NCBI GenBank assembly: GCA_046582495.1
Contig: JAYGEG010000081.1
Span: 1-23,510, forward strand
Length of the DNA stretch: 23,510 bases
DNA from: TMED23 sp913054205
Lineage (GTDB): Bacteria > Pseudomonadota > Alphaproteobacteria > Rhodospirillales > UBA2165
Reading direction: 5' to 3'
A program made the translations under genes and the position numbers. The notes beneath the pieces are model-generated. The model was not told the origin of the DNA. It saw only the letters and a program-made list of their open reading frames with translations, and did no database searches. Shown here in pieces: positions 6,615-15,128 of the stretch (positions are counted from its first letter, which is position 1; each line of letters begins with the position of its first letter).

Positions 6615-6929
6615 ATGTCGACAAAGCTGCTTTACGCCACTGCGGAATCACAAGAGGAAGCAGAAAAAATTGCGACAATTTTGGTCGAAGAACGTCTTGT
6701 CGCCTGCGCCAATATCCTCGGACCATCGACATCCATTTATCGGTGGGAAGATAAAGTAACTAAGGAAAATGAGGTTGTCATAATTCTTAAAACAAAGGCT
6801 GATTTAGCTGAGCAGGCAATCGCCAGAATTGTCGAATTGCACAGCTATGAATGCCCCGCTGTGGTGGCGTTGGATATTGAAAAAGGCAACCCAGAATTTC
6901 TAATGTGGATTAATAAAAATACCTCATAA
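6615..6929 (+). CDS. cutA: Divalent-cation tolerance protein CutA
   Basis: CutA1 is a small, very stable trimeric protein with a PII-like ferredoxin fold, linked historically to copper and divalent cation tolerance. Its exact role is unsettled. The 104-residue length is typical. Family text is clear: ERLVACANILGP, SIYRWEDKV, EVVIILKT, and HSYECPAVVALDIEKGN followed by FLMWI. The ATG at 6615 follows AGAGG with normal spacing. It ends 52 bases from the convergent ispDF with no obvious terminator between them. Despite its PII-like fold it lacks the PII T-loop and uridylylation site, so it should not be mistaken for glnB or glnK of the nearby nitrogen system. Confidence 0.93.
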   Translation: MSTKLLYATAESQEEAEKIATILVEERLVACANILGPSTSIYRWEDKVTKENEVVIILKTKADLAEQAIARIVELHSYECPAVVALDIEKGNPEFLMWINKNTS

Positions 6930-6981
6930 ATCACTATAACTAAATACTTAATTACTACTCATAAGATATTACTTTAAGAAT

Positions 6982-8187
6982 TTACGTGGACTTTATAGCG
7001 ATTGATGCCGCGGCTTGAGCGGCGATACCTTCACCTCTTCCGGTAAAGCCTAATTGCTCGGTTGTGGTACCCTTAATGTTTACTTGTTCAGCGGCAATAT
7101 TAAGAATATCCGCGATGTTTGTTCGCATCTGATCTCGGTGTGGACCAATTTTCGGAAGCTCACAAATGACGGTCAAATCGATATTTTCGATGCGTCCGCC
7201 GCGATCCGAAATTTCCTTTCCAGCGCGCGATAAAAAAATGTCAGACGAGACATCTTTCCATTGCGGATCACTCGGCGGAAAAAATAATCCGATGTCGCCG
7301 GCACCAACTGCACCCAACAACGCATCGGTAATTGCGTGCATCGCAACGTCGGCATCCGAATGACCTTCGAGAGATTTGTCATGCGGTATTTTGACCCCGC
7401 ACAAAATGACGGTGTCTCCATCTTCAAATTTGTGGACATCAAATCCAGTACCGACACGTGTCATTGATTTTTCTCCGATCGACTCTTTCGACAATAAATT
7501 TTCGCCGCGCTCCATATCATCCATATTGGTTATTTTAAAATTGTCTTCATTGCCGGGTACAATTGAGACCTCAATTCCGCGGGCTTCAGCAATGGCAGCA
7601 TCATCGGTTAGAGCTTGACCTAATAACGCCTGATGGGCCGATAATATCTTATTAAAAACAAAGGCTTGTGGGGTTTGGGCGCGCCACAAATTAGCACGAT
7701 CCACAGTGTCTGTAATCACGTTGTTTTCACTGCGTTTAAGTGTATCAGCGACCGGAATCCCAGGAATTGCGCCGATTTTTCCGCCGTCTAGCTCGCCGAG
7801 TAACAGGTCAATTGTCGCGTGATCAACAAAAGGGCGCACAGAATCATGGATGAGCACATATTTAGGCGCTAATCCAGCCAGGCTTTCCAAACCAAAACGC
7901 ACGGAATCCTGTCGTTCTGCACCGCCAAATACCGGCGGCAAAAGGTCCATTCCTTCGATTGAGTCGGCATAAAGCGCCTGATCATCCGGATGGATGACGA
8001 CGAGAATCTCGGATACACGTCGGTGCGATTCTAGCGATTCAATCGAGCGAGCGAGGAGGGATTGTCCGCCTAAAGCCAAGTATTGCTTGGGTATTTCGCC
8101 GCCAAAACGATGCCCGCGCCCCGCAGAAACAACCAATGCCACACAATCAACGTCGCTATCTTGCGTGTTATCTTCCTGAGAATTCAT
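6982..8187 (-). CDS. ispDF: Bifunctional IspD/IspF enzyme of the MEP isoprenoid pathway
   Basis: One 401-residue chain carries two non-consecutive steps of the methylerythritol phosphate pathway. Residues about 14-235 are IspD, which joins CTP and MEP; SAGRGHRFGGEIPKQY near 21-36 is the nucleotide-binding loop, and HDSVRPF and FKITNMDDM are further family marks. Residues about 242-401 are IspF, which cyclises CDP-ME 2-phosphate; GTGFDVHKF supplies metal ligands D250 and H252, and GHSDAD supplies H276. The join at 236-241 is short. The IspD-IspF fusion is common in alphaproteobacteria. The ATG at 8187 lacks a strong ribosome binding site, but no better start precedes the IspD core. It is divergent from the YpjD-like gene across 139 bases. 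Confidence 0.97.
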   Translation of the reverse strand: MNSQEDNTQDSDVDCVALVVSAGRGHRFGGEIPKQYLALGGQSLLARSIESLESHRRVSEILVVIHPDDQALYADSIEGMDLLPPVFGGAERQDSVRFGLESLAGLAPKYVLIHDSVRPFVDHATIDLLLGELDGGKIGAIPGIPVADTLKRSENNVITDTVDRANLWRAQTPQAFVFNKILSAHQALLGQALTDDAAIAEARGIEVSIVPGNEDNFKITNMDDMERGENLLSKESIGEKSMTRVGTGFDVHKFEDGDTVILCGVKIPHDKSLEGHSDADVAMHAITDALLGAVGAGDIGLFFPPSDPQWKDVSSDIFLSRAGKEISDRGGRIENIDLTVICELPKIGPHRDQMRTNIADILNIAAEQVNIKGTTTEQLGFTGRGEGIAAQAAASIAIKST

Positions 8188-8326
8188 CGTTTTTGTTTGT
8201 CCAACGTCATTTAGGCTAATATCAATAGGTTTAACGTGTTCGATAAAGTGAATATCGGTAAAACTGAAACCAAGCTAGAATAGAATCCAAAATTTGCAAG
8301 TAATTTACGATTGGTTATAACGGGTT

Positions 8327-9124
8327 ATGGAATTAACGATACTTAAAGTGACTGCGCTTCTTGCCTTGGTGCCGGCCTCGTTGCTGACGTTTCGGCGGGT
8401 ACCTCAGCGCGATATTGTCTATTGGTCTACGCTCGCAGTCGCATTATGCGGCACTTTGGCTTGGGTTTGGGTACGTCAATCAGCAGGCTGGCAAACCGGT
8501 TTATCAACGGCGCTTTGGCTGACGGTAGTTTCTTGTCTCATACTCTACACCGGCATCGCCTATTTTTCCGAGGACGGTTGGCGTTTAACGGCCATTTTGC
8601 TGCCATATCTCCTGATTATTGGTGTTCTTGCGACAATTTGGAGCCAAGTTCCAGAAAAGACTTTGGTCGGTAATGCGCCGCTCGCCTGGATCGGTACTCA
8701 TATTGCGGTTTCTGTCGCAACTTACGCCTTAATTACTTTGGCCGCCGTTGCTGCGCTTGCAGCAACGTTGCAGGAACGCGCCATTAAATCCAAGAAAAGG
8801 ACGCGGTTATCACGCCTTTTACCCTCCATTGCCGGAAGTGAAGGGCTTTTAGTGCGGCTTTTGGTTGCGAGTGAGATTATTTTGGCGATCGGACTGATTA
8901 CGGGGATGGCGACGCTCTACACAACAACCGGCCAATTTTTGACGTTTGATCACAAAACCACGCTCACTTTGATCGTCTTTGTCATCGTTGGTGTTATCCT
9001 TTTTGTCCATTTTAGGACAGGCATTAGAGGACGTGCGGCAACTCGAATTGTCTTATTGGCCTATTTGCTGTTAACCCTCGGCTATCCCGGCGTAAAGTTT
9101 GTGACCGATATTCTGCTCTCTTAA
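8327..9124 (+). CDS. YpjD/CcsA-like integral membrane protein (cytochrome c assembly family)
   Basis: A 265-residue membrane protein with about eight hydrophobic segments and almost no soluble domain. Two features place it with the YpjD branch of the cytochrome c assembly (CcsA/CcmC-like) family: THIAVSVATYALI near residues 124-136, resembling the heme-facing His-x3-Ser-x3-Tyr helix, and the C-terminal FDHKTTLTL followed by a basic RGRAATRIVLL loop and a last helix. The tryptophan-rich WWD heme-handling loop of true CcsA/CcmC proteins is not seen. YpjD proteins are usually found elsewhere, near ffh; their function is uncertain. It is the first gene of the rightward block, ahead of dusB. The ATG at 8327 has a weak GGG-containing leader. 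Confidence 0.78.
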   Translation: MELTILKVTALLALVPASLLTFRRVPQRDIVYWSTLAVALCGTLAWVWVRQSAGWQTGLSTALWLTVVSCLILYTGIAYFSEDGWRLTAILLPYLLIIGVLATIWSQVPEKTLVGNAPLAWIGTHIAVSVATYALITLAAVAALAATLQERAIKSKKRTRLSRLLPSIAGSEGLLVRLLVASEIILAIGLITGMATLYTTTGQFLTFDHKTTLTLIVFVIVGVILFVHFRTGIRGRAATRIVLLAYLLLTLGYPGVKFVTDILLS

Positions 9125-9133
9125 TGAGCAGAA
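9111..9133 (+). terminator. Hairpin across the stop of the YpjD-like gene
   Basis: TTCTGCTC (9111-9118) pairs perfectly with GAGCAGAA (9126-9133) around a seven-base loop that contains the stop codon. Only a short TTAT follows, so it may be a weak terminator or an RNA-stabilising structure between this gene and dusB. Confidence 0.35.
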
Positions 9134-9168
9134 TTATCAGAATCCCCTGCATTTAACATTGCTTTTCA

Positions 9169-9188
9169 ACTTATTTTGCCTAATAAGT
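9169..9188 (+). repeat. Seven-base inverted repeat upstream of dusB
   Basis: ACTTATT (9169-9175) and AATAAGT (9182-9188) form a perfect inverted repeat with a six-base centre, ending 24 bases before the dusB start. It could be an operator at the head of the dusB-ntr block or a leader hairpin. Confidence 0.35.
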
Positions 9189-9212
9189 ATGCAAAATTTT
9201 GGGAGTAGTCGT

Positions 9213-10196
9213 ATGCCTATTAAAATTGGTCCCATAGAGCTCGAAAATAACGTGATATTAGCCCCGATGTCGGGTGTCTCTGACATGCCGTATCGCAGGC
9301 TGGCTAAGCGTTATGGCGCCGGATTGGTAATTTCTGAGATGATCGCCAGCCAGGCGATGATATACGCCAATCGTAAAACCATGAAAATGGCCAGCAATTG
9401 CGCTGAAGAGTTTCCAATGGCTGTGCAATTGGCCGGCTGTCAACCAGAGCTCATGGCCGAAGCCGCGCGCCTGAATGCGGATCGAGGCGCTGCACTCATC
9501 GACATCAATATGGGCTGTCCGGTTAAAAAAGTAACCAACGGGCATGCCGGTTCCGCGCTCATGCGAGATGAAAAGCTGGCGGGTAGAATTATCGAGGCCG
9601 TTGTTAAAGCCGTTGATTTACCGGTGACGCTAAAAATGCGGACAGGCTGGGATGACGACAGTCGCAACGCGCCGAGCCTCGCTAAAATTGCGGAAGATGC
9701 AGGCATTCAGATGCTCACTGTGCACGGTCGAACGCGCTGCCAGCTCTATAACGGCAAAGCAGATTGGCGATTTATCCGCAAAGTTAAACAAGCCGTGTCC
9801 ATTCCGGTTATCGGAAATGGTGATGTTATCGAAGTTGAAGATGCGGCAGCGTTGCTGGAGCAGTCCGGCGCTGATGGCGTCATGGTCGGGCGCGGAACTT
9901 ATGGGCGGCCGTGGTTCATCGGACAAGTAGATCACTATCTTAAAACTGGAGAGCATTTGCTCGATCCGGAAATCTCAGAGCAATATGAGATTGTGCAAGG
10001 CCATTATGATGAACTGCTCACGCATTATGGCGAGGAGCGGGGACTTCGAATCGCTCGCAAGCATATTGGCTGGTACAGCAAGGGACTGCCAGGATCGGCT
10101 GAATTCAGGGGATTATTTAACAATATAGATTCCGTTGATAGGGCCAAGGCCGCCCTCGAAAATTTCTATCTTCCTTTGTTCACCCAACAGGCCGCT
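9213..10196 (+). CDS. dusB: tRNA-dihydrouridine synthase DusB (NifR3)
   Basis: DusB is an FMN enzyme that reduces uridines in the D-loop of tRNA to dihydrouridine with NADPH. The 328-residue protein starts with the FMN-barrel text ILAPMSGVSDMPYRRL, carries the catalytic cysteine in NMGCPVKKVTNGHAG (C102), and continues with LKMRTGWDD, VHGRTRCQLYNGKADW and GVMVGRGTYGRPW, the phosphate-binding end of the barrel. The ATG at 9213 is chosen because GGGAG lies seven bases upstream; the frame extends 18 codons further without such a signal. In many alphaproteobacteria this gene (nifR3) leads the ntrBC operon. Here ntrB starts 13 bases after its stop (the stop codon is at 10197-10199), so co-transcription is very likely. 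Confidence 0.96.
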
Positions 10197-10212
10197 TAAA
10201 AGAGACATTATA

Positions 10213-11307
10213 ATGCCCCTCAATGGAGAAGTTCTCGACGTCAACACTGAGAACGTTTTAAACGCTCTTGATTCGACCGTTGTCGTTATCGATGACGGCG
10301 GAAATATTGCCTATTTAAACAGCGCCGGCGAGCAATTTTTCGGCGGCAGCCTGGTTCAATTACGGGGTCATCCCATCGGTGATCTGCTGCCCTCAGACAG
10401 CCCCTTGCTGACACTCGTTCGCCAAGTTCAAAACACCGGAAGCGGTGTTTCAGATTATGGGCTAACTCTGGATACACCACGCATCGCCAAGCAACTCGTC
10501 AATGTTCAAGTGACGCCACTTGTTGATAATCCAGGTTTTGCCATATTGAGTATATTTGAGCGATCTATTGCCGATAAAATCGACCGTCAGCTCACGCACC
10601 GCAATGCCGCCCGTTCAATAACGGCAATGGCAGCAATGCTTGCCCATGAAGTTAAAAACCCGCTTTCCGGTATTCGCGGTGCAGCGCAGCTTTTGGAGCA
10701 GGGCGTTAATGCCGAAGACCAGCAACTCACGCGTTTGATCTGTGATGAAACTGATAGAATCTGTGCGCTCGTCGATAGAATGGAAGTGTTTTCTGATCAG
10801 CGTCCCTTGGAACGTTCGCCGGTAAATGCGCACAAAGTTTTGGAAAGAGTGCGCCAAATTGCGCAAAACGGCTTTGCCCGCTCGATAAGAATTTCTGAAA
10901 GCTATGATCCTTCCTTGCCGCATATTGATGGCAATCATGACCAGCTGGTCCAAATTTTCTTAAATTTGGTAAAAAATGCCGCCGAAGCAGTTGACCCATC
11001 CAACGGCGAAATAGTCTTGAAAACAGCTTATCAGCATAGTGTGCGTTTCGCCGTTCCCGGCAGTAATTCTCGGACTCATTTGCCACTGGTCATTAGCGTT
11101 CAGGATAATGGCGACGGCATACCGGCCGATCTCCAGGATCATTTGTTCGAAGCCTTTGTCACCTCGAAGCCCAAAGGATCAGGGCTCGGCCTGGCATTGG
11201 TTGCCAAGATGATCGATGACCACGGCGGCGTTATCGAGTTTGACAGTCAGCCTGGGAAAACAATTTTTCGCGTCATTCTTCCGATGTCGACTGAAGTACC
11301 GGAATAG
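10213..11307 (+). CDS. ntrB: Nitrogen regulation sensor kinase NtrB (GlnL)
   Basis: A cytoplasmic histidine kinase/phosphatase that, under control of PII, sets the phosphorylation of NtrC according to nitrogen supply. The 364-residue protein has an N-terminal PAS domain (about 12-115), the H-box MLAHEVKNPLSGIRGAAQLL with phospho-acceptor H145, the N-box FLNLVKNAAEAV, the G1 box VQDNGDGIP and the G2 box GSGLGLALV. There are no membrane segments, as expected for NtrB and unlike NtrY. The ATG at 10213 fits the PAS start and the short gap after dusB; its ribosome binding site is weak (AGAGA). ntrC follows 30 bases later. Confidence 0.96.
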   Translation: MPLNGEVLDVNTENVLNALDSTVVVIDDGGNIAYLNSAGEQFFGGSLVQLRGHPIGDLLPSDSPLLTLVRQVQNTGSGVSDYGLTLDTPRIAKQLVNVQVTPLVDNPGFAILSIFERSIADKIDRQLTHRNAARSITAMAAMLAHEVKNPLSGIRGAAQLLEQGVNAEDQQLTRLICDETDRICALVDRMEVFSDQRPLERSPVNAHKVLERVRQIAQNGFARSIRISESYDPSLPHIDGNHDQLVQIFLNLVKNAAEAVDPSNGEIVLKTAYQHSVRFAVPGSNSRTHLPLVISVQDNGDGIPADLQDHLFEAFVTSKPKGSGLGLALVAKMIDDHGGVIEFDSQPGKTIFRVILPMSTEVPE

Positions 11308-11337
11308 GCATGAGCTATAAATTTGGGAGTAGAGTTT

Positions 11338-12777
11338 TTGACTAACGCAACAATATTGATCGCTGATGATGATGCCGCCATTCGGACGGTTCTCAATCAG
11401 GCTTTGGGCCGCGCGGGCTACGATGTACGGACCACCAGTAATGCAGCAACATTGTGGAAATGGGTGAGCGACGGCGAAGGAAATCTCGTTATCACGGATG
11501 TCGTCATGCCCGATGAAAATGGCCTAGATCTGTTGCCGCGCATCAAAAAAATTCGCCCTGAACTCAAAGTGATCGTTATGAGTGCCCAAAATACATTAAT
11601 GACGGCGGTCAATGCGACACAGCGGGGCGCTTTTGAATATCTGCCAAAACCATTTGATTTAAACGAACTGGTCAACGTTGTAGAGCGTGCTCTCCAAGCT
11701 GCCCAGAGCACCTCCGGTCGGGCGAGGCCAGAGGATGATAATGGCGAAATTCTGCCTTTAATTGGGCGTTCCGCTGCCATGCAAGAAGTCTACCGGACTC
11801 TGGCACGTTTGATGGCAACTGATTTGACCGTTTTGATCACCGGCGATTCAGGCACGGGTAAAGAACTGGCCGCCAGGGCACTACATGATTACGGAACTCG
11901 TAAAAACTTCTCCTTTGTCGCTATCAATATGGCTGCCATTCCGCGTGAATTGATTGAAAGCGAATTATTTGGCCACGAAAAAGGCTCGTTCACCGGTGCC
12001 ACCAGCCGCTCAATGGGGCGCTTTCAACAGGCCGAAGGCGGGACTTTATTTCTTGATGAAATTGGAGATATGCCGACGGAAGCTCAGACCCGGCTACTTC
12101 GTGTGTTGCAAGAAGGTGAATATACATCGGTTGGCGGCAAAACACCGATTAGAAGTGATGTTCGGATTGTTGCCGCAACGCACCACGATTTAACCCAGCT
12201 GATCCGCCAAGGCTTGTTTCGCGAAGACCTATATTATCGTTTGAATGTCGTACCGATCCGCATGCCGCCTTTGCGTGAACGCCGCGACGACATACCGGAA
12301 CTCGTGAAACACTTTCTGGCGCAATCCGCAGAAGAAGGTCTGCCTTGGAAAATTGTAGACCCTCAGGCTATGGAAAGATTGCAAGCCTATCACTGGCCCG
12401 GAAATGTGCGTGAGCTTGAAAACGTCGTCCGGCGTTTGGCGGCACTTTATTCACAAGAAACAATTGGAATTGAAGTCATTGAGGCTGAACTTTCTGAAGC
12501 GTCTCCTGCGATTAGCGAAGAGCGGAAAAGTGATGGCATTGGGGAAGCGGTTGAGAGTCACCTGAAAGATTATTTTTCTGCCCACGGCGCGGAATTGCCA
12601 CCGTCCGGACTTTACGACCGAATATTGAAAGAGGTGGAACGTCCATTGATAGCGCTAACCTTGGGGGCGACACGAGGAAATCAGCTGAAAGCCGCAGATT
12701 TATTGGGCTTAAACCGCAATACATTGCGCAAGAAAATCCGTGAGTTAAATATACCAATAACCAGAACGCCTAAATAG
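11338..12777 (+). CDS. ntrC: Nitrogen response regulator NtrC (GlnG), sigma-54 activator
   Basis: NtrC activates sigma-54 promoters for nitrogen scavenging when phosphorylated by NtrB. The 479-residue protein has a receiver domain with the acidic pocket D10-D12, phospho-acceptor D54 (VITDVVMPDENG) and lysine in PKPFD; an AAA+ domain with Walker A GDSGTGKE, the sigma-54 contact loop GSFTGA (Ser in place of the common Ala), Walker B GGTLFLDEIGDMP and arginine fingers; and a Fis-type helix-turn-helix near the end (KAADLLGLNRNTLRKKI). The TTG at 11338 is preferred: GGGAG lies eight bases upstream, while the earlier in-frame TTG at 11323 overlaps that signal. An ATG at 11310 is in another frame and stops within 12 codons. 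Confidence 0.96.
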   Translation: MTNATILIADDDAAIRTVLNQALGRAGYDVRTTSNAATLWKWVSDGEGNLVITDVVMPDENGLDLLPRIKKIRPELKVIVMSAQNTLMTAVNATQRGAFEYLPKPFDLNELVNVVERALQAAQSTSGRARPEDDNGEILPLIGRSAAMQEVYRTLARLMATDLTVLITGDSGTGKELAARALHDYGTRKNFSFVAINMAAIPRELIESELFGHEKGSFTGATSRSMGRFQQAEGGTLFLDEIGDMPTEAQTRLLRVLQEGEYTSVGGKTPIRSDVRIVAATHHDLTQLIRQGLFREDLYYRLNVVPIRMPPLRERRDDIPELVKHFLAQSAEEGLPWKIVDPQAMERLQAYHWPGNVRELENVVRRLAALYSQETIGIEVIEAELSEASPAISEERKSDGIGEAVESHLKDYFSAHGAELPPSGLYDRILKEVERPLIALTLGATRGNQLKAADLLGLNRNTLRKKIRELNIPITRTPK

Positions 12778-12834
12778 GTTATTAGGGTTCGATGTTGTAA
12801 AATGCGAAATGGGTCATCTAAGGAATTGAGCCGG

Positions 12835-15051
12835 ATGAGCGAACAAACAGCCAATATTGGGACGAATGGTGGATTCCAAGCGGTACGCGGCTTGGTGAAA
12901 CGCCTTCGTGTGACCAGAATTTTGGCTGTTATCGTCGCGGTTGCGCTTGGCGTTTCCAGCCTTGCCACAATCGCCGTTTTGGCAGACTTCTCGCCTCTCG
13001 ATTCAAACCTCACGACTGTCATTGCGTTACTCAACCTTGATTTGATTTTGGCTCTCTCCTTGGGCGCTATATTAGCCCGCCGTTTGGTGCGTGCGTGGAT
13101 TACCAAAAAATATGGCTCCGCCGGCTCCCGTCTACACATTAAAATGGTCGTCTCTTTTGGTCTTGTCGCCATTATCCCGGCGCTACTCGTAGTCGCATTT
13201 TTAGGATTGTTTCTTAATTTTGGAATGGAGACCTGGTTTAGCGAACGCGTCAGAACCGCTGTAAATGCGTCCAGCGTGGTGGCACAATCCTATTTACGAG
13301 AGCACCAGCAAAACATTCGTGGCATTGCACTCGCCATGGCAAATGACCTAAACCGCGCCGCGCCGAGATTACGTCAAAACCCGAGACTTTTTGCCAATGT
13401 TGTCTCAACGCTTTCCGACGTGCGGGATTTGTCAGAAGCCGTCGTCGTTAATAGTAGTGGCGCGACGTTAGCGCGTTCAAGATTGAGTTTCTCTCTCGGC
13501 TTTAATTTCTCCTCTGATGATTTGCTGAGGGGCGTGTTAAACAGCCGCCCAGGAGAAGTGTTTATTATAAAGAATCGTAACGAAAACACGGTCCGCGCCG
13601 GTGTGAAGCTCGAAGCATTTGTTGATTCATATCTGTTGGTCGGAAAGTTTGTCGATGCGCAAGTTTTGGAACATATTTCACAAACGACAGGGGCCGCTAA
13701 CCAATATGCGCTGCTCGAAAAAAATCGCGATAGTTTACAAATCAAATTCCTTTTCGTTTTTGCGCTCGTCGCATTCTTGTTGGTGCTGGCGGCGATTTGG
13801 ATTGGCTGGACGATAGCTTCGACAATCTCAACACCGATTGGAGAATTGATTGATGCAGCCGATCAAGTACGGCAGGGCAATTTATCGGCCCGCGTGAATA
13901 TTGAAAGAACGAAGGATCGAGATGAAGTTGGAAAGCTCAGCCGTTCCTTCAACCGAATGACGGAGCAGCTTGAAAGCCAACAGCAGGGCTTGATCGAAGC
14001 AAACAGACAATTGGACGAACGCCGCCGCTTTACGGAAGTGGTGTTGTCCGGCGTTTCAGCAGGCGTCATTGGTTTAGACCGAGAAGGGCGCATTCATCTA
14101 CCAAATCGCTCAGCTTCAGAACTTCTATCAACCGATTTGGAGCTGCACAACGAAGAACCCCTCGGACAGTGCATACCTGAAATGGCAGGATTGCTGGACC
14201 AGGTGAAATCCAATCCAAATCGCACTGCACAAGGTGAAATAAAGATTTCGCGCGATGGCCGTCTGCGCACCTTGATTGTTTCGGTCGCTGCTGAAAAAAT
14301 TGCCCAGGAAATCATCGGTTACGTAGTGACTTTTGACGACGTCTCTGAATTATTATCAGCTCAACGCAAGGCCGCATGGGCAGATGTAGCGCGCCGTATT
14401 GCGCATGAAATCAAAAACCCACTGACGCCCATACAGCTTTCCGCTGAACGGTTAAGACGTAAATACCAAGATGAAATTACGTCAGATAAAGAGACCTTCT
14501 TTATGTGCACAGATACCATTGTGCGCCAAGTTGAAGATATCGGACGTATGGTCGATGAGTTTTCTTCCTTCGCCCGCATGCCCCAACCAGAGCTTAAAGA
14601 AGTTAATCTCAGCGAGCTTTGCAAGCAAAGTATATTCCTGGAAAAAAATCGCTTCCCCGGCATCAATTACGAGGTGATAACGCCGGATGAGCCCGTCATG
14701 CTGACTTGTGACCGCCACCAAATTAGCCGTTCTTTAACGAATATTTTGAAAAATGCAGCTGAATCTATTACTGCCGAAACAGATGAAAAAAATAACGTCA
14801 CTGGTCGCATCAATTTAATACTTGATGACAAAGAAAACCAAATTGAAGTTAGCATTATGGATACTGGTAAAGGCTTCCAAGAAGAATTACTCGACAGAAT
14901 TACAGAACCTTATGTCACAACCCGTGATCGCGGCGCTGGATTGGGACTAGCAATTGCGACAAAAATAATGGAAGATCATGACGGTGAGATTCTACTTCGT
15001 AATCTCGATGGCGGTGGGGCTAAAGTCACTTTGGTTTTTAGAAAATCTTAA
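12835..15051 (+). CDS. ntrY: Membrane sensor kinase NtrY
   Basis: NtrY pairs with NtrX in a second nitrogen/redox-linked two-component system. The protein (738 residues from this start) opens with membrane helices (about ILAVIVAVALGVSS, LDLILALSLGAILA, VVSFGLVAIIPALLVVAFLG), has an external sensor region of about 150 residues, and a further helix (FVFALVAFLLVLAAIWIGW). Next come a HAMP linker (STPIGELIDAADQV), a PAS domain (GVIGLDREGRIHLPN), the H-box RIAHEIKNPLTPIQLSAERL with H524, the N-box LTNILKNAAESI, and G1/G2 boxes MDTGKGF and GAGLGLAI. The start is uncertain: AAGGA lies ten bases before the ATG at 12835, whereas the ATG at 12802, 11 codons earlier, has no clear signal. ntrX follows after 77 bases. 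Confidence 0.95.
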   Translation: MSEQTANIGTNGGFQAVRGLVKRLRVTRILAVIVAVALGVSSLATIAVLADFSPLDSNLTTVIALLNLDLILALSLGAILARRLVRAWITKKYGSAGSRLHIKMVVSFGLVAIIPALLVVAFLGLFLNFGMETWFSERVRTAVNASSVVAQSYLREHQQNIRGIALAMANDLNRAAPRLRQNPRLFANVVSTLSDVRDLSEAVVVNSSGATLARSRLSFSLGFNFSSDDLLRGVLNSRPGEVFIIKNRNENTVRAGVKLEAFVDSYLLVGKFVDAQVLEHISQTTGAANQYALLEKNRDSLQIKFLFVFALVAFLLVLAAIWIGWTIASTISTPIGELIDAADQVRQGNLSARVNIERTKDRDEVGKLSRSFNRMTEQLESQQQGLIEANRQLDERRRFTEVVLSGVSAGVIGLDREGRIHLPNRSASELLSTDLELHNEEPLGQCIPEMAGLLDQVKSNPNRTAQGEIKISRDGRLRTLIVSVAAEKIAQEIIGYVVTFDDVSELLSAQRKAAWADVARRIAHEIKNPLTPIQLSAERLRRKYQDEITSDKETFFMCTDTIVRQVEDIGRMVDEFSSFARMPQPELKEVNLSELCKQSIFLEKNRFPGINYEVITPDEPVMLTCDRHQISRSLTNILKNAAESITAETDEKNNVTGRINLILDDKENQIEVSIMDTGKGFQEELLDRITEPYVTTRDRGAGLGLAIATKIMEDHDGEILLRNLDGGGAKVTLVFRKS

Positions 15052-15059
15052 AAATAATT

Positions 15060-15081
15060 CTATTCTGATCGAAACGAATAG
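15060..15081 (+). repeat. Short hairpin between ntrY and ntrX
   Basis: CTATTC (15060-15065) and GAATAG (15076-15081) pair across a ten-base loop, ten bases after the ntrY stop. No T run follows, so it is more likely an RNA-processing or operator structure than a terminator. Confidence 0.3.
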
Positions 15082-15128
15082 CGAGATTTCTAATCTAATG
15101 CATATTCAAACGAGTTTTAATTAAATTC

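Noticed and set aside
6930..6981. Terminator between convergent cutA and ispDF
   Set aside because: The 52 bases are AT-rich but contain no stem of useful length on either strand.
9125..9212. Sigma-54 promoter ahead of the dusB-ntr block
   Set aside because: No TGGCAC-N5-TTGC-type pair was found here or upstream of ntrB, ntrY or trkA.
12681..13172. Minus-strand open frame of 163 codons
   Set aside because: Antisense to the end of ntrC and start of ntrY, whose motifs are unambiguous; the product has the skewed composition of a shadow frame.
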